DNA of 64,000 bases, from NCBI GenBank assembly GCA_021781575.1, contig JAJXWP010000021.1:1-64000 (forward strand), written 5' to 3'. This document shows, piece after piece, positions 30,601 through 39,935 of the stretch. The notes under the pieces were generated by a model. That model was given only the letters and a program-made list of their open reading frames with translations, was not told where the DNA came from and did no database searches. The position numbers were made by a program, and so were the translations under genes. The DNA is from Pseudomonadota bacterium. GTDB lineage: Bacteria; Pseudomonadota; Alphaproteobacteria; Rhodospirillales; Magnetospirillaceae. Within the stretch, counting starts at the first letter, position 1. Every line of letters starts with the position of its first letter.

Positions 30601-31856
30601 ACCGTTGGCAGAAGTGCGTCGACAAGGGCTTGCTGCCGTTGGTTCAGCGGGTCCACCGGCGCCAACTCCAGGACGGCAGCAGCGGCTCCCTGGCCCACGA
30701 TCGGCAGGATGACCAGGCCGCGCGGTCGAATTGTTCCTTGGCCGGCTGTGATATGAACGCAATCTTCCGGGACGGTCGTGATGGTTCTCGGCCGCAGATC
30801 GACCGCCGCCTGACCGACCAATCCTTCTCCGCGGGCGAAGCTCCTGGCATCCCCCGGGGCATCGATGGCATGGCCGCCGACACGGACCAAACGCTGGCCA
30901 GCGTGATCGGCCACATAGAATGCGCCGTAAAGCAGGGGAATGGAGAGGGAGACATGACTCATCAACGCGGCGGCAAACCCCTCGAAATCTTCGGTCGCCT
31001 GCAAGTCTTCGATGGTGGCGGTCAGTTCATCTTTTACCCAGGTCTGAATCTCCTGACGCCGCGATGCGCCCTGCAACACCTCCAGCGCACGGCCAATCGC
31101 CCCGATTTCGTTGGCATAACCGAGATAGGGGACCGTCACCGCATGGTCACCTCTGGCCAACGAATCCATCACTCTGGTGGTGGCGGCCAGCGGACGGCAG
31201 ATGGCTCGCGCAATGGCATATCCGGCCATCATCATCAGGGCGAGACCCGTCAGCATGACGGTGGTCAAGGTCCGGCTCACGGCGAGCCCGATCTGCCCGG
31301 CCGCCAACCTGGCAGCCAGCGCGTCGGCGCGGGTGCGCGCGACCAGCGACTGGATAGTCGACTGTACCGAACGGAAGGATTCGTTCAGTCTCGCCTCAAC
31401 CTCGGCTTGACGGACCGAGCCCGACACCGTACCCGCCGGCCCGACCGTACCATTGCGATCGTCCGTCGCGCGCTGGAACATATCCGCATATGCGTCGACG
31501 TCCCGGCGCAGGCGTTCGATCTGGCTGCGGCGGACATCCCTATCATCGAGGGCTGCGGTGATGGCATCCAATGTCCGTGTGATGGTCCGTGCGTATCTAT
31601 CGCGATCCGCCACCAAGGTGGGATTGGCCTGACGCAGCGATTCCATTTCGCTTTCGCGCCAGTCACGCAGCACGACTTGCAGCGCGACGGCCTGCTCGGC
31701 GATATTGCCTTCATTCGCGGCCAGATGATCGGCAGCCACCGACCGGGAGCGCCCGCCCCACAAGACTGCCACCGACACGACGAGGATGATGCCGGCCAAG
31801 ATCACCAACGAGCCGACCTGCGCCTTCAACGAATATCGGGACAGAAATCGTTCCAT
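27639..31856 (-). CDS. hybrid sensor histidine kinase (HAMP-GAF-PAS-PAS-HisKA-HATPase-REC-REC-Hpt)
   Basis: This 1405-residue membrane kinase holds a whole phosphorelay. In order: TM1 (about 15-33), periplasmic helical sensor, TM2 (about 193-215), HAMP, GAF (about 290-400), two PAS units (about 500-740), and HisKA with the phosphohistidine in [10 protein letters not shown] near 773. An HATPase follows ([11 protein letters not shown] near 957), then receiver 1 (DWQMPEMDG near 1063), receiver 2 ([11 protein letters not shown] near 1207) and an Hpt domain ([12 protein letters not shown] near 1348). The first PAS contains CPMCG, unusual for a PAS. The signal is unknown. It leads the operon with the CheY and 566-aa genes. 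Confidence 0.93.
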   Translation of the reverse strand: MERFLSRYSLKAQVGSLVILAGIILVVSVAVLWGGRSRSVAADHLAANEGNIAEQAVALQVVLRDWRESEMESLRQANPTLVADRDRYARTITRTLDAITAALDDRDVRRSQIERLRRDVDAYADMFQRATDDRNGTVGPAGTVSGSVRQAEVEARLNESFRSVQSTIQSLVARTRADALAARLAAGQIGLAVSRTLTTVMLTGLALMMMAGYAIARAICRPLAATTRVMDSLARGDHAVTVPYLGYANEIGAIGRALEVLQGASRRQEIQTWVKDELTATIEDLQATEDFEGFAAALMSHVSLSIPLLYGAFYVADHAGQRLVRVGGHAIDAPGDARSFARGEGLVGQAAVDLRPRTITTVPEDCVHITAGQGTIRPRGLVILPIVGQGAAAAVLELAPVDPLNQRQQALVDALLPTVALNIEILAGNLKTRKLLEETQIQAANLAASERQIAARKEELELINEQMAEQGRRVEEQALDLAEAEERSRLILGSIDEGICGLDAEGQVTFVNAAGARMLGYDPEQMTGQAIHALIHHSRADGTVVPEANCPMCGAARDGRSRTSADEILWRKDGTFFPAEYFTTPALRGGEPVGAVVSFRDISERKQAEKALDAERRHLAAILEHLPDATFVIDRHGVVTAWNPAIEDLSGVKAQDMIGKGDYEYALPFYGERRPILIDLAFLPEEDMLTKYSHVRRLGGVLIGEGHISTRTRETFFEGSASALRDADGEIIGAIEIIRDLSERRRFENELAAAKTAAEAAARTKADFLANMSHEIRTPMNAIIGMSHLALKTDLNPRQKDYVKKIQQSGQHLLGIINDILDFSKIEAGKLSVERIDVHLDNVLENLANLISEKTAAKGLELVFDVAADVPLHLMGDPLRLGQILINYANNAVKFTEKGEIDIVVRLAEDHGEDVTLRFEVRDTGIGLTEEQMGRLFQSFQQADTSTTRKYGGTGLGLAIAKQLANLMGGGVGVESIPGKGSTFWFTARLGKGHAPRVLLPGIDLRGRRMLVVDDHEYARLVLVDMLSSMSFQVEAVASGDAAISAVRKAANEDPFDIVFLDWQMPEMDGLETGRNIKSLGLSREPRLIMVTAYGREDVLKSAEDLGFEDILIKPVNPSMLFDVVIRALGGDAAGEGAIGWDGGATPKSDLATLKGLRVLLAEDNEFNQQVATEMLADAGMVVEVAENGQVAVDKVKGGRYDLVLMDMQMPVMDGVTATAEIRKSGRTDLPILAMTANAMQADREKCLAAGMNDHLAKPIDPDALVATILKWASQPAPVAAAATDGNWNPPEIDSDIFDFERMGPIYKWDMARLKPMVAGFVADAVTQVSALETAAGGEDAERLRQIAHALKGTSNTAGAIRLGRLAADIEAAAVAGQSKIIRMLTPLMAPTLDELRSALSTFLA

Positions 31857-32136
31857 TGTGGCTTCGGCCCCCGCTTTGCATATCCATGGTAGAGTCTGAC
31901 ATGCAAATAAATAAACAAAACAGATAACCGCTACCTATTCAGCAAAATAAAGTACCCACTTTTTTCATACGGGGAAAGTCTAGACCTGCCATAAGCAGGC
32001 CTGAATTCTGCCAGAACGGAGGGAAAGGAGCTTGTAAGAGGGGCGAGAGGTCGGAGTGACATTTGTACGGCCCGCGCCATAGAAGCCTTGCGATGGGTAA
32101 TCGCCCCCTTCGCCTTTGGGCGCCGCAGCTGCTGTT

Positions 32137-35100
32137 TCAGGCCGCCTGCATGTCGAGACCGGAACCAAACAAATAGTCGATGTCGTCGAGTTCGAGCGCC
32201 GAGACATCATCCGCCTCGCCAAGGGCGATCGTCGCGAGAGCGGCCTTGCGCGCCTGCAATTCGACCATCTTTTCCTCGATTGTTCCGGCAGCGATGAGCT
32301 TGTAGACGAACACCGATTTCGTCTGGCCGATGCGGTGAGCGCGGTCCGAGGCCTGGTCCTCGACGGCCGGATTCCACCAGGGGTCGTAGTGGATCACCGT
32401 GTCGGCGGAGACGAGATTCAACCCCCGGCCGCCGGCTTTGAGACTGATCAGAAAGAGGGGAACCTCACCCGCCTCGAAGGCGCGAACGGGTTCGGCGCGG
32501 TCCCGTGTGTCGCCCCGCAGTTCCACGAAGGGAATGCCTGTCTCCTCCAGCCTCGGCTTCATCAGGTCGAGCATCGAAGTGAACTGGGAAAACAGAAGGA
32601 TCCGCCGCCCCTCGGAAATCATTTCGCCGGCCATCTCGATCAGATCGTCAAGCTTGCTTGATGTGTCGACAAGACGCGCCGAGGGCAGTTTCACGATCCG
32701 GGGGTCACAGCAGACCTGCCGCAGTTTCAACAGCGCATCCAGAACGACGATGCGGCTCTTCATCAGCCCGTGGGCGGCGATCCGCTCTCGCACTTCCTCA
32801 TGCAGCATGGCGCGGATAGCCTCATAAAGCTCACGTTGCTCCGGTGCCAGTTCGACACGACGCAATACGACGTGTTTGGGTGGCAGTTCGGTAGCGACTT
32901 CGGACTTGGTCCGCCGCAGGATGAATGGGCTGATCCGGCGCACCAACTGGCCGCGGCGGATCACATCGTTGTTCTTCTCGATCGGCGTGCGGAACCGCTT
33001 GTTGAAATTCTTGCGCTCACCCAGCAAACCGGGCATCAGAAATGCGAATTCCGACCACAATTCGCCGAGATTGTTTTCGATCGGGGTCCCGGTAAGGGCG
33101 ATTTTGTGGCGCGTATCAAGCTGGCAGACGGCGCGGGTGGCATTCGAGTCCGGGCTCTTGATCGCCTGGGCCTCGTCCAGAACGACGAGATGCCAAGGGA
33201 GTTGCCTCATCTCCCCGATATCGCGGGCCAAGACCGTATAGGTGGTGATGGCGACGTGAATGCCGTCCATTCGATTGCGCCGTTCATGGCGATCCACCCC
33301 GTGCAGAACCAAGGTCCGCAGATGTGGCGCGAACTTGGCCAACTCCGCCGTCCAATTGGGAACCAGACTGGTCGGCACCACGACCAGGACAGGCCGGTCC
33401 AAACGCCCCGATGCCTCCTCGATGGTGATGTGTGCGATCGTCTGGGCGGTCTTTCCCAACCCCATATCATCGGCAAGAAGACCGGAAAGACCATGCTCAC
33501 GCAGATGTTGCAGCCAATCGACGCCGTGCTGCTGATAGGGTCTGAGGGCAGTCTTGAAGCTTGCCGGGACCGTCGCCGCCGGTATCGGGGCTCCGTCGCG
33601 GAATTTTCCCAGATAGGATTGGATGCGCGCGGCATTTTGCCACCGCGTCGTCAGCAATTCTTCCAGCTCAAGAACAGCGGGAGCCTCCGCTTCGGGAAGT
33701 ACCAGAACCTTGCCGTCACGGCCTCGGGCCGCTTCGACGAGATCGCCGAGCGTGGCGAGCAGTCGCCCGATACGATCGGCGGGCAGCGCCAGAGCGCGGC
33801 CATCGGCGAGACTGGTGATCACTTGGCCATCAACGATTTGAGCAGCCTCCATCCCGCCCCGATCAAGAATCTGAACGAGCATCGGCAACAGGTTCTGTCG
33901 CACTCCGTCGATCTCGATGCCGAACTCGACGGAAAATTCGCCCTCGCCGGCATCCCCGACCTGCAGGTCAAAGTCGCCCACCGATTCCACCGCACGTGGA
34001 CCGAAATCGGCCTTGACCTCACATCGCCAGCCCAGTTGTTCAAGCTCGGGGATCCGCGACAGGACGAAACGTCGCCAGTTGTTCGACGCGTTCTGACCGC
34101 GGAAGAGGAAGACCCGTCGGCCTTTGGCGCTGGCGCCATCGGCGACGCGCATCTCCATCAAACCGTCTTTCCGCAATGTCTCGATCGCCGCCGCTTCCTG
34201 TTGCGGCTTGCGCCGGACAAAAGAGGGTCCGGCGCTGCTCTCCATCCGCACGAATTGTCGCTCGTCATCCGCATGGGTCGTGGCTTCCCCATAACCGAAA
34301 TCCAGCACGAGGGCATCGAGCCGTTGCGCCCGCCCAAATCCATCCGGACCCTCGATCTGCGTCAAACGAAGAACAGGGACGAGAGGATGTTCGATAATGA
34401 CCGGTTGACTTGCCTGGATGGAAGCCCGTCGGGGCCGTTCAGGCCGATAGATCTCCGGTCGCTTCGGAACCGGGGGCGTTGACACCGTCTCCACCACCCG
34501 AAAGGGGCCAACCGCGCCGCTGGCGGAATCCACATACCATGTCCCGTCCTCGCCCACGAGCACCGCCGATTTCGGCGGCAGGTCGGGGATGGTGAACCGG
34601 GCGAAAACTCGTTCTTCGCCGTGAACGAGGGGCTTGCCGCTCGGCATCCATTTTGCCTGCCCAGACTCCACCAGCATCCTGATCAACCTGCCGAGCGCCG
34701 CGGCCTTGACGCCTGTCCGCGTTGTGTCATCGCCGCCAAGCAGTCTGGCCAATGCCCGCGCCCGCTCGCCGCTTTCCCCATCGGCCAGGATCTTGCGAGG
34801 TGTCGTCGCGTCCAGTTGGACGGTACCCTCCCGCTCCAACAGGGTCGAGACGAAGCAGGCGAAGGGCGCTCTGCCGGGGGACAGATAGAAGACGAGACGG
34901 CGTCGCTGAATCTTCGGGGAAACCAGCAGCGCATCGAAGAAGTTCCCCTGCTGTGGCTTCCGCAGCGTGGGAAAGCGATCAAGCGCCGCCAGGGCGGCGG
35001 CGGCGGCGTGGGCACAAGCGCCCCGTTCGCAGCCGCAGTCCGCGGTGACGAAGACGCGGCCACCGCGCAATAACGGCGTCACTTTCACGGCGTGGCGGAT

Positions 35101-35244
35101 ATCCCCATCCCGCACGCTTCCCAGGATGGTCTCGCCGTCGAGAGTGACCTCGACGCAGTCCCGAAGAAGCAGGGTACGGCCTCGGATGATCGTGTCGGAC
35201 TCGAAAACGCGGCCGAGATCCTCGGAAGAGAAACGAACTGGCAT
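32137..35244 (-). CDS. SWIM-domain SNF2-family helicase
   Basis: This 1035-residue ATPase has an N-terminal SWIM zinc finger (CxC-x4-CxH, read DCGCERGACAHAA near residue 68) and a middle region of unknown fold. The SNF2 core follows: Walker A DDMGLGKTAQT near 590, LDEAQAIKSPDS near 688, and the C-terminal half with LFSQFTSMLDL, HYDPWWNPAVEDQASDRAHR and IGQTK. It is a DNA translocase or nucleic-acid remodeller, not necessarily a strand-separating helicase. The start MPVRFSSEDLG is chosen; an upstream ATG at 35343 would run into the Hsp70 gene. It is last in a MYG1-Hsp70-SNF2 set. Confidence 0.9.
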   Translation of the reverse strand: MPVRFSSEDLGRVFESDTIIRGRTLLLRDCVEVTLDGETILGSVRDGDIRHAVKVTPLLRGGRVFVTADCGCERGACAHAAAAALAALDRFPTLRKPQQGNFFDALLVSPKIQRRRLVFYLSPGRAPFACFVSTLLEREGTVQLDATTPRKILADGESGERARALARLLGGDDTTRTGVKAAALGRLIRMLVESGQAKWMPSGKPLVHGEERVFARFTIPDLPPKSAVLVGEDGTWYVDSASGAVGPFRVVETVSTPPVPKRPEIYRPERPRRASIQASQPVIIEHPLVPVLRLTQIEGPDGFGRAQRLDALVLDFGYGEATTHADDERQFVRMESSAGPSFVRRKPQQEAAAIETLRKDGLMEMRVADGASAKGRRVFLFRGQNASNNWRRFVLSRIPELEQLGWRCEVKADFGPRAVESVGDFDLQVGDAGEGEFSVEFGIEIDGVRQNLLPMLVQILDRGGMEAAQIVDGQVITSLADGRALALPADRIGRLLATLGDLVEAARGRDGKVLVLPEAEAPAVLELEELLTTRWQNAARIQSYLGKFRDGAPIPAATVPASFKTALRPYQQHGVDWLQHLREHGLSGLLADDMGLGKTAQTIAHITIEEASGRLDRPVLVVVPTSLVPNWTAELAKFAPHLRTLVLHGVDRHERRNRMDGIHVAITTYTVLARDIGEMRQLPWHLVVLDEAQAIKSPDSNATRAVCQLDTRHKIALTGTPIENNLGELWSEFAFLMPGLLGERKNFNKRFRTPIEKNNDVIRRGQLVRRISPFILRRTKSEVATELPPKHVVLRRVELAPEQRELYEAIRAMLHEEVRERIAAHGLMKSRIVVLDALLKLRQVCCDPRIVKLPSARLVDTSSKLDDLIEMAGEMISEGRRILLFSQFTSMLDLMKPRLEETGIPFVELRGDTRDRAEPVRAFEAGEVPLFLISLKAGGRGLNLVSADTVIHYDPWWNPAVEDQASDRAHRIGQTKSVFVYKLIAAGTIEEKMVELQARKAALATIALGEADDVSALELDDIDYLFGSGLDMQAA

Positions 35245-35305
35245 CAGGGACGGAGAAAATCGCGTTGAGAGGGAGGCACAGGATCTGATCGCCAAGGGGT
35301 CACAG

Positions 35306-36607
35306 TCAAGCTCCCGGTTGCGACGAAAACACTTCGCGCGCACGGAGGGCCAAGCCGCTGGCCACCGAAATGAATTCGCCGCCCGCGCTCAGCTTGGCCG
35401 CGCCGAAGCGGCGGGCAAAAATGGCGCGAACGGCAGGAACCAGCGACGACCCGCCGGTGAGAAAGATGCGATCGACGGCGCTGGCCTGAATGGCGGTCGC
35501 ATCGAGCAAACCGTCGACGCAGGCCTCGATGGCGGCCAACTCCGGAGCAATCCAGCCCTCGAATTCGGTACGGGTGATGGGGCGCCGGATCCTCACCGGA
35601 TCGTGATCAAAAACAAGAACGGTGGCCTCGGCATGTGACAAATCGATCTTGGCCCCCTCCACCGCGCGATAGAGGTGGTAGCCCAAGTTATATTCGATCA
35701 GCGCCAACAATTGCCCCAGTTGCTCGGGGCGGTCGATCTTTCGCTCGAGGTCACGAAGCAGGCGCAGCGTCGAGGGAACATTGAGGAATCCGATGTGGTG
35801 CCAACGCTCGAGTTTACCGTAAATCCAGGCCGGTACCGGCAGGATCTTATCGTCGCTTTCAAAGGTCGCATCCTTACCAAAATGGCTACCGAGACCGTTC
35901 TGGACGATGCGGCGGTCGAAAGCGTCACCGGCAATACCGACACCATTGGTGCCGATGATGGCATCTTCGGGACGGTCAAGAGCGGCGCGCCCTGGTCCCA
36001 GGCGGATCAGGCAGAAGTCACTGGTTCCGCCGCCGAAATCGGCCACCAGGACGGTCTCATCGTGACTCAGCGCCTTTTCGTAGTAATAGGCCGCGGCCAC
36101 CGGCTCGTATTCGAACACCACCTCGTCGATGCCTGCCTTGGCAAAGGCTTCGAGCAGGCGGGTGGTGGCGAAATCATCCTCCTGCTCGCCTCCCTCGGCG
36201 ACGAAGCGGACCGGCCGCCCGGCCACGACGCGCTTCACATCGGCACCGGTGGTCGTCGCCACATGGTCGCGAAGAGTTTTGACGATCAGCGCGATCAGAT
36301 CTTCCAGTGTGTACGAGGCGCCCAGGATCGAGGTGCTGGTGAATACCCGGCTGGTCAAATAGGATTTGAACGACTGCAGGAGCCTGCATTCGCCATCCCC
36401 TTGGAGATAGGTGTCGATCGCATGGTGACCGACCAGCGGAGCAATACGCCCCGCGGCCCCTCGGTGGCGCTTGTCGAATGCCAGGACCGAGCGCAACGTC
36501 GACGACGGGCCGGCGGCAGTCGAGAACTGGGCGATGGCGGGGGGGCCCTCCTCCGCTGCCACCGCGACAGCACTGTTGGTGGTGCCGAAATCCATGCCGA
36601 TATGCAT
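35306..36607 (-). CDS. short Hsp70-family chaperone (YegD-like)
   Basis: This 433-residue protein has the Hsp70 ATPase fold: phosphate 1 loop MDFGTTNSAVAVA, phosphate 2 VADFGGGTSDF and adenosine motif FLTGGSSLVPAVR. It is much shorter than DnaK (about 640) and lacks the peptide-binding domain, like E. coli YegD. No DnaJ or GrpE gene is close. It starts 14 nt after the MYG1-like gene and ends 61 nt before the SNF2 helicase, so the three are likely one transcript. The client is unknown. Confidence 0.9.
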   Translation of the reverse strand: MHIGMDFGTTNSAVAVAAEEGPPAIAQFSTAAGPSSTLRSVLAFDKRHRGAAGRIAPLVGHHAIDTYLQGDGECRLLQSFKSYLTSRVFTSTSILGASYTLEDLIALIVKTLRDHVATTTGADVKRVVAGRPVRFVAEGGEQEDDFATTRLLEAFAKAGIDEVVFEYEPVAAAYYYEKALSHDETVLVADFGGGTSDFCLIRLGPGRAALDRPEDAIIGTNGVGIAGDAFDRRIVQNGLGSHFGKDATFESDDKILPVPAWIYGKLERWHHIGFLNVPSTLRLLRDLERKIDRPEQLGQLLALIEYNLGYHLYRAVEGAKIDLSHAEATVLVFDHDPVRIRRPITRTEFEGWIAPELAAIEACVDGLLDATAIQASAVDRIFLTGGSSLVPAVRAIFARRFGAAKLSAGGEFISVASGLALRAREVFSSQPGA

Positions 36608-36621
36608 AAGAGAATCCCTCG

Positions 36622-37512
36622 TCAGGCCAAGGCGATCGCCAGCCGCGCCAGGGCCAGGGCACCGTTTCGGCTGCGGGCGCCGCAGACGAAACGCGCAGGG
36701 TGACAGAAGGTGGCATCCGGCACGGTGGAAATCGCGACCAGGGCATCGTCGCGCAATCCGGCCCAGGCATCCGGAAGGGGCAATTTCTGCGCGAAGGAGC
36801 CCTTGCTCGGCGGTACCGCACTGCACGTCCAGCCGTTCCCTGCTGGCCGCACCACATAAAGAACGTCGGCCAGGCCCAATTCGAAGACGGCATCCTCCCA
36901 GGGCATTCGGGTTTCCAGGACAAGAATGCCGGGGTGCTCCGCCGCACGGGCCGCCTCGGCGACGGTATCGATGGCCAGCACGGCGGCCCAGGCGCGCGCA
37001 CATGCCCGCGCCAGGACGAGCGAAGCCAACCCAGCGGCCTCGAGAAAGGCTTTGTTCTCGTCGCGGCCGTCTTCGACGAAGGTGGGATTCCACGCCTCCA
37101 GCAAGGTGGAGAAATGCCCCGGCATGGGCACCGAGGCACCGTTGTCCATCAGGTCGACGTCGCGAATCAGGCTCACGTCCAAGGACCGCCATACCTTGTC
37201 CAGCGCGGCCTCGCCGGCCTCGGGAAGCATGGCCCGCACGGCTTCGTGGCCGAAATCGCGCCAGATCAGACCGGCTGAGCTGTAAGGCGCAGCATCGGCG
37301 CGCAACGGCTTGTCGCGCATGTGATGGTCGTAGCGGCGCGTGCCCGCGTCGAAAATTCCGCCAACGTCGAACACCACGTCCACCGCCGCCAGAATTTCGC
37401 CGTCGCGGGTTCGTGTAAGCTCCAGTTGCCCCGCGGTGGCGGCCTTCAGGATGGCGTAGGCAAAGACGTCATCGGCATGAAACGTGCCGCTGTGGGTGGC
37501 CACCTTCAGCAA
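36622..37512 (-). CDS. MYG1-family (UPF0160) DHH-like metal-dependent hydrolase
   Basis: The product is about 296 residues. The N-terminal motifs ATHSGTFHADDVFAYAIL and FDAGTRRYDHHM supply the His/Asp metal ligands of the MYG1/DHH superfamily. C-terminal motifs LADVLYVVRPAGNGW and FCHPARFVCGA also fit. Eukaryotic MYG1 is an RNA exonuclease; the bacterial role is not known. No ATG precedes the conserved start, but TTG at 37512 has AGGAG seven bases upstream and is chosen; GTG at 37503 is an alternative. It is the first gene of the Hsp70/SNF2 unit. Confidence 0.82.
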   Translation of the reverse strand: MLKVATHSGTFHADDVFAYAILKAATAGQLELTRTRDGEILAAVDVVFDVGGIFDAGTRRYDHHMRDKPLRADAAPYSSAGLIWRDFGHEAVRAMLPEAGEAALDKVWRSLDVSLIRDVDLMDNGASVPMPGHFSTLLEAWNPTFVEDGRDENKAFLEAAGLASLVLARACARAWAAVLAIDTVAEAARAAEHPGILVLETRMPWEDAVFELGLADVLYVVRPAGNGWTCSAVPPSKGSFAQKLPLPDAWAGLRDDALVAISTVPDATFCHPARFVCGARSRNGALALARLAIALA

Positions 37513-37911
37513 GCGCCTTCTCCTGTTTGGCGGGATGACAAGAAGCGGAGGAAGTGCGCCAGCCACGAGGAAACCTTCGTGGCACGGCGGCGCCACTGCT
37601 TATTCCATTTTCGATCGCGATTTCAAGCCATCTGAACCTGCGGAAGCGGTTCCAATAGCGCACCGGGGTGGGCACCGCGACGGGGCGCTCGCTCGGGCTT
37701 GGTCGCCGACGCGATGGTTTCGCGCCAAACCCTGACCGTCCAGGGCCCGGTTCATAACAAAGAACTCAACGAGGCCCAGCAATAGGTCGATGGCAAGGAC
37801 CGAACCGTTCATCTTTTCCTCGGCCGGCCGGAATGTTGCATTGCTTGCAATCACCCCGTGGCCGGCCGGAATGTCCGAGAGCCGTTTGCGGCTACGTGAA
37901 TATGAGGCTGG
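37513..37911. other. intergenic region with a doubtful 70-codon frame and a 15-bp direct repeat
   Basis: No recognisable gene is present. A minus-strand frame from ATG 37814 region to about 37600 (start MNGSVLAIDLLLGLVEFF) has GAGGA four bases upstream, but its second half is low-complexity and family-less, so it is not called. GGCCGGCCGGAATGT occurs twice, at 37822-37836 and 37860-37874, around TTGCATTGCTTGCAATC. The segment presumably holds the MYG1 operon promoter. Confidence 0.4.
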
Positions 37912-38163
37912 CTACAGCCAGGACATCACTTTGCGGTAGGCCTTCTCGTAAAATGGCATGGACTGATGCACTGCTGGTGACGCGGCGGCCGAGGCCGGCG
38001 GAGCCATATTCTTCTGCCCGGTTGTAGCCGGTGCCGTGGCGGCAGGTGCGGCGGTCCCCGCGGTGGCCGGCGCGACGGGTGTTGGCGCGGTATCAGCGGC
38101 AAAGGCCGCTCCTGCAACAATTATTGCGACAAATGCGGCAATACCGATGGCCGTCTTTTTCAT
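37912..38163 (-). CDS. small secreted Ala/Pro/Thr-rich protein
   Basis: This 83-residue product has a clear Sec signal peptide: MKKTAIGIAAFVAIIVAGAAFA with cleavage after AFA. A low-complexity ATP/AAP-rich stretch (about 25-60) follows, then a short C-terminus HQSMPFYEKAYRKVMSWL that could be amphipathic. GAGGAGG lies eight bases before the chosen ATG; a GTG three codons upstream is less likely. No family is recognised. It is probably a periplasmic or surface peptide. Confidence 0.6.
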   Translation of the reverse strand: MKKTAIGIAAFVAIIVAGAAFAADTAPTPVAPATAGTAAPAATAPATTGQKNMAPPASAAASPAVHQSMPFYEKAYRKVMSWL

Positions 38164-38361
38164 GATGTTCACCTCCTCGGCTTTGTTGGGCGTCGATCAC
38201 GATCAATATTCTGAACAACGGTCGGACGCTTGCGGCAAAATGATGGGAATGATTGTGGCGATTCTGCGGTTGCGATCGGCGGCTGTTCGCCCTTCCCTGG
38301 CGAACGGCCGTCCCGGCGCTGCGCACTGCACTGGAATGGATCGCGGAGGTGTCGCAGATCG

Positions 38362-38442
38362 ATGCGCCGCGGTGACGTCGTGGTTGTCGCGGCCGCTGGC
38401 GATTATGGCAAGTCCCGAACCGGCTCGGCAGCAATGATCTAG
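38362..38442 (+). pseudogene. N-terminal fragment of a PemK/MazF-like toxin gene
   Basis: The 26-codon frame reads [18 protein letters not shown] and then loses similarity before a stop. The RGD-V-V-GDYGK pattern is the start of the PemK/MazF ribonuclease toxin fold (usually about 110 residues). Only the first beta strands remain, so it cannot be active. It abuts the truncated chemoreceptor, suggesting a deletion joint near 38420-38440. No complete antitoxin was seen upstream. Confidence 0.45.
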
Positions 38443-38444
38443 AA

Positions 38445-39431
38445 GTGCATATCCAAACCTCAGAAGGGGCCGACGAGATAGCGGATCTCGTCCGTGCATC
38501 CGTTCAACTGAAGCAAAGTCTGGTCAAAGCCCGCGAGATCGAAGCCATCGCCGCCCGGCAGAAAGAAGAAGCCGAGCAGCAGCGGAAGCGGGAGATGCAC
38601 CAGTTGGCCAACCATTTCGAGCAGTCGGTCAAGGGCACTGTGGAATCGGTGTCGGCGAACGCCGGCCAGATGCAAAGCCTTGCCACGTCTTTGAGCGCCA
38701 TGGCGGAGCAAACATCCCGTCAATCGGCGACAGTAGCCGCTGCATCCAATCAGGCGACGAGCAACGTCCAGACCGTGGCGACAGCGGCGGAAGAGTTGTC
38801 TGCGTCTATTACGGAAATCGGGCAGCAGATGGAGCGTTCGGCCAAGGTAGCGCAAGTCGCCGTCCAGGAAGCGCGCGACGCGGACGCAACGATGAAGGGT
38901 CTGGCCGAGATGTCGGCCAAAATCAGCGAAGTGGTCAACCTGATCACCGATATCGCCTCGCAGACGAACCTGCTGGCTCTGAACGCCACTATCGAAGCGG
39001 CGCGGGCCGGTGACGCAGGCAAAGGATTCGCTGTCGTCGCCAACGAAGTTAAAAATCTCGCCAACCAGACGGCGCGGGCCACGGACGAAATCAGCCAGCA
39101 AATCACATCCGTCCAAGGCGCGGCCAACAAAGCGGTTCAGGCCATCGGCGGCATCGTCGGACGTATCGAGGAAGTCAACGATATCGCATCGTCCATCGCG
39201 GCCTCTGTGGAAGAACAGACAGCGGCAACGTCCGAAATCGCCCGCAACGTCCAGCAGGCCGCGCAAGGCACGCAGGAAGTTTCATCCAACATCACCGGCG
39301 TGTCTGGCGCCGCCAAAGAAACAGGTGAAGGCGCACAGCAGCTTCTGTCTTCCGCCCGGCAGTTGACTGAGGAAGCCGGCAATCTGCAAACGGAGGTGAA
39401 CTCCTTCCTCTCCACAGTCAGGTCGTCCTAG
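38445..39431 (+). CDS. methyl-accepting chemotaxis protein, N-terminally truncated
   Basis: These 328 residues form the cytoplasmic signalling half of a chemoreceptor. The hairpin tip is [38 protein letters not shown] (split here only by reading), flanked by long heptad helices. The first residues, [18 protein letters not shown], are the second helix of a HAMP domain. The first HAMP helix, membrane segments and ligand domain are missing. The GTG start has no good ribosome binding site, and the frame stays open upstream only to a stop at 38373. It may be a broken receptor or a soluble one created by deletion. Confidence 0.75.
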   Translation: MHIQTSEGADEIADLVRASVQLKQSLVKAREIEAIAARQKEEAEQQRKREMHQLANHFEQSVKGTVESVSANAGQMQSLATSLSAMAEQTSRQSATVAAASNQATSNVQTVATAAEELSASITEIGQQMERSAKVAQVAVQEARDADATMKGLAEMSAKISEVVNLITDIASQTNLLALNATIEAARAGDAGKGFAVVANEVKNLANQTARATDEISQQITSVQGAANKAVQAIGGIVGRIEEVNDIASSIAASVEEQTAATSEIARNVQQAAQGTQEVSSNITGVSGAAKETGEGAQQLLSSARQLTEEAGNLQTEVNSFLSTVRSS

Positions 39432-39528
39432 AACCCGGTTTTCCCAGATAGACGAGCCGCCTCGACACGGAAAGCGGCGAATTTGATATAGAAATCAAGA
39501 TGATGCTTGCGGCAATAGAGGCGGAAAA

Positions 39529-39705
39529 ATGGAAATGGCAGCGGGGGAAGCGGAACCAGCCGATCTGCGGGTCGTTTTTGACCGTCGTGTCAAGTTGGAG
39601 TTCCACGGTTGCAAGGTCACCTTCGTGCCAGGAGTCGCGCCTGGTGGTGAGAATTTGACGGATGGTACCCACACCATCCGTCAAATTCTCAGCACAATTC
39701 AATAA
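39529..39705 (+). pseudogene. IS1380-type transposase N-terminal remnant
   Basis: A 58-codon frame contains DLRVVFDRRVKLEFHGCKVT, which closely resembles the start of IS1380-family transposases (LRVVFDRR-KLEFHG-KITSDAGLL). The rest, including the DDE core of about 400 residues, is gone. After VTF the sequence runs into a 19-bp inverted repeat and then a stop. It marks an old insertion-sequence scar in the gene-poor 37.5-40 kb stretch. Confidence 0.6.
39648..39691. repeat. 19-bp perfect inverted repeat
   Basis: TGAGAATTTGACGGATGGT and ACCATCCGTCAAATTCTCA are perfect reverse complements around the six-base loop ACCCAC. The arms are far longer than a normal terminator stem and no T-run follows. 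The repeat overlaps the end of the transposase remnant, so it may be rearranged insertion-sequence DNA. Confidence 0.85.
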
Positions 39706-39882
39706 GTTGGTAGGCCGCCTGATCCAGGCGCTTGGGAACCAAGCGTCTGGGGCGGATCACTAGCCGCTGTGTCCGCACAGTTGAAAAAAGGTCTGCCCCC
39801 GCGCCTTTTCGCCTTTCGGCAGCGCTGCGATCGGGCTATCCTGCTATCAACCAAAGTATAGATGGGTCGTTCATCTGGGGAA

Positions 39883-39900
39883 TTTGGTTTCGAAACCAAA
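39883..39900. promoter_or_regulatory. 18-bp perfect palindrome upstream of the DUF4214 gene
   Basis: TTTGGTTTCGAAACCAAA is a perfect palindrome ending 35 nt before the ATG of the DUF4214 protein. Dyad, length and position suit a dimeric repressor operator. The regulator is unknown. Confidence 0.5.
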
Positions 39901-39935
39901 AGCGACATTCGCCATCCGAAGAATGGGGGACGGAA

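Noticed and set aside
29736-31892. A 718-codon plus-strand frame opposite the hybrid kinase
   Set aside because: It is antisense to a clearly domain-structured kinase and has no recognisable motif.
37600-37814. A 70-codon minus-strand frame starting MNGSVLAIDLLLGLVEFF with GAGGA upstream
   Set aside because: The first half is protein-like, but the second half is low-complexity, no family is recognised and flanking direct repeats suggest non-coding DNA. Left as doubtful in the intergenic note.
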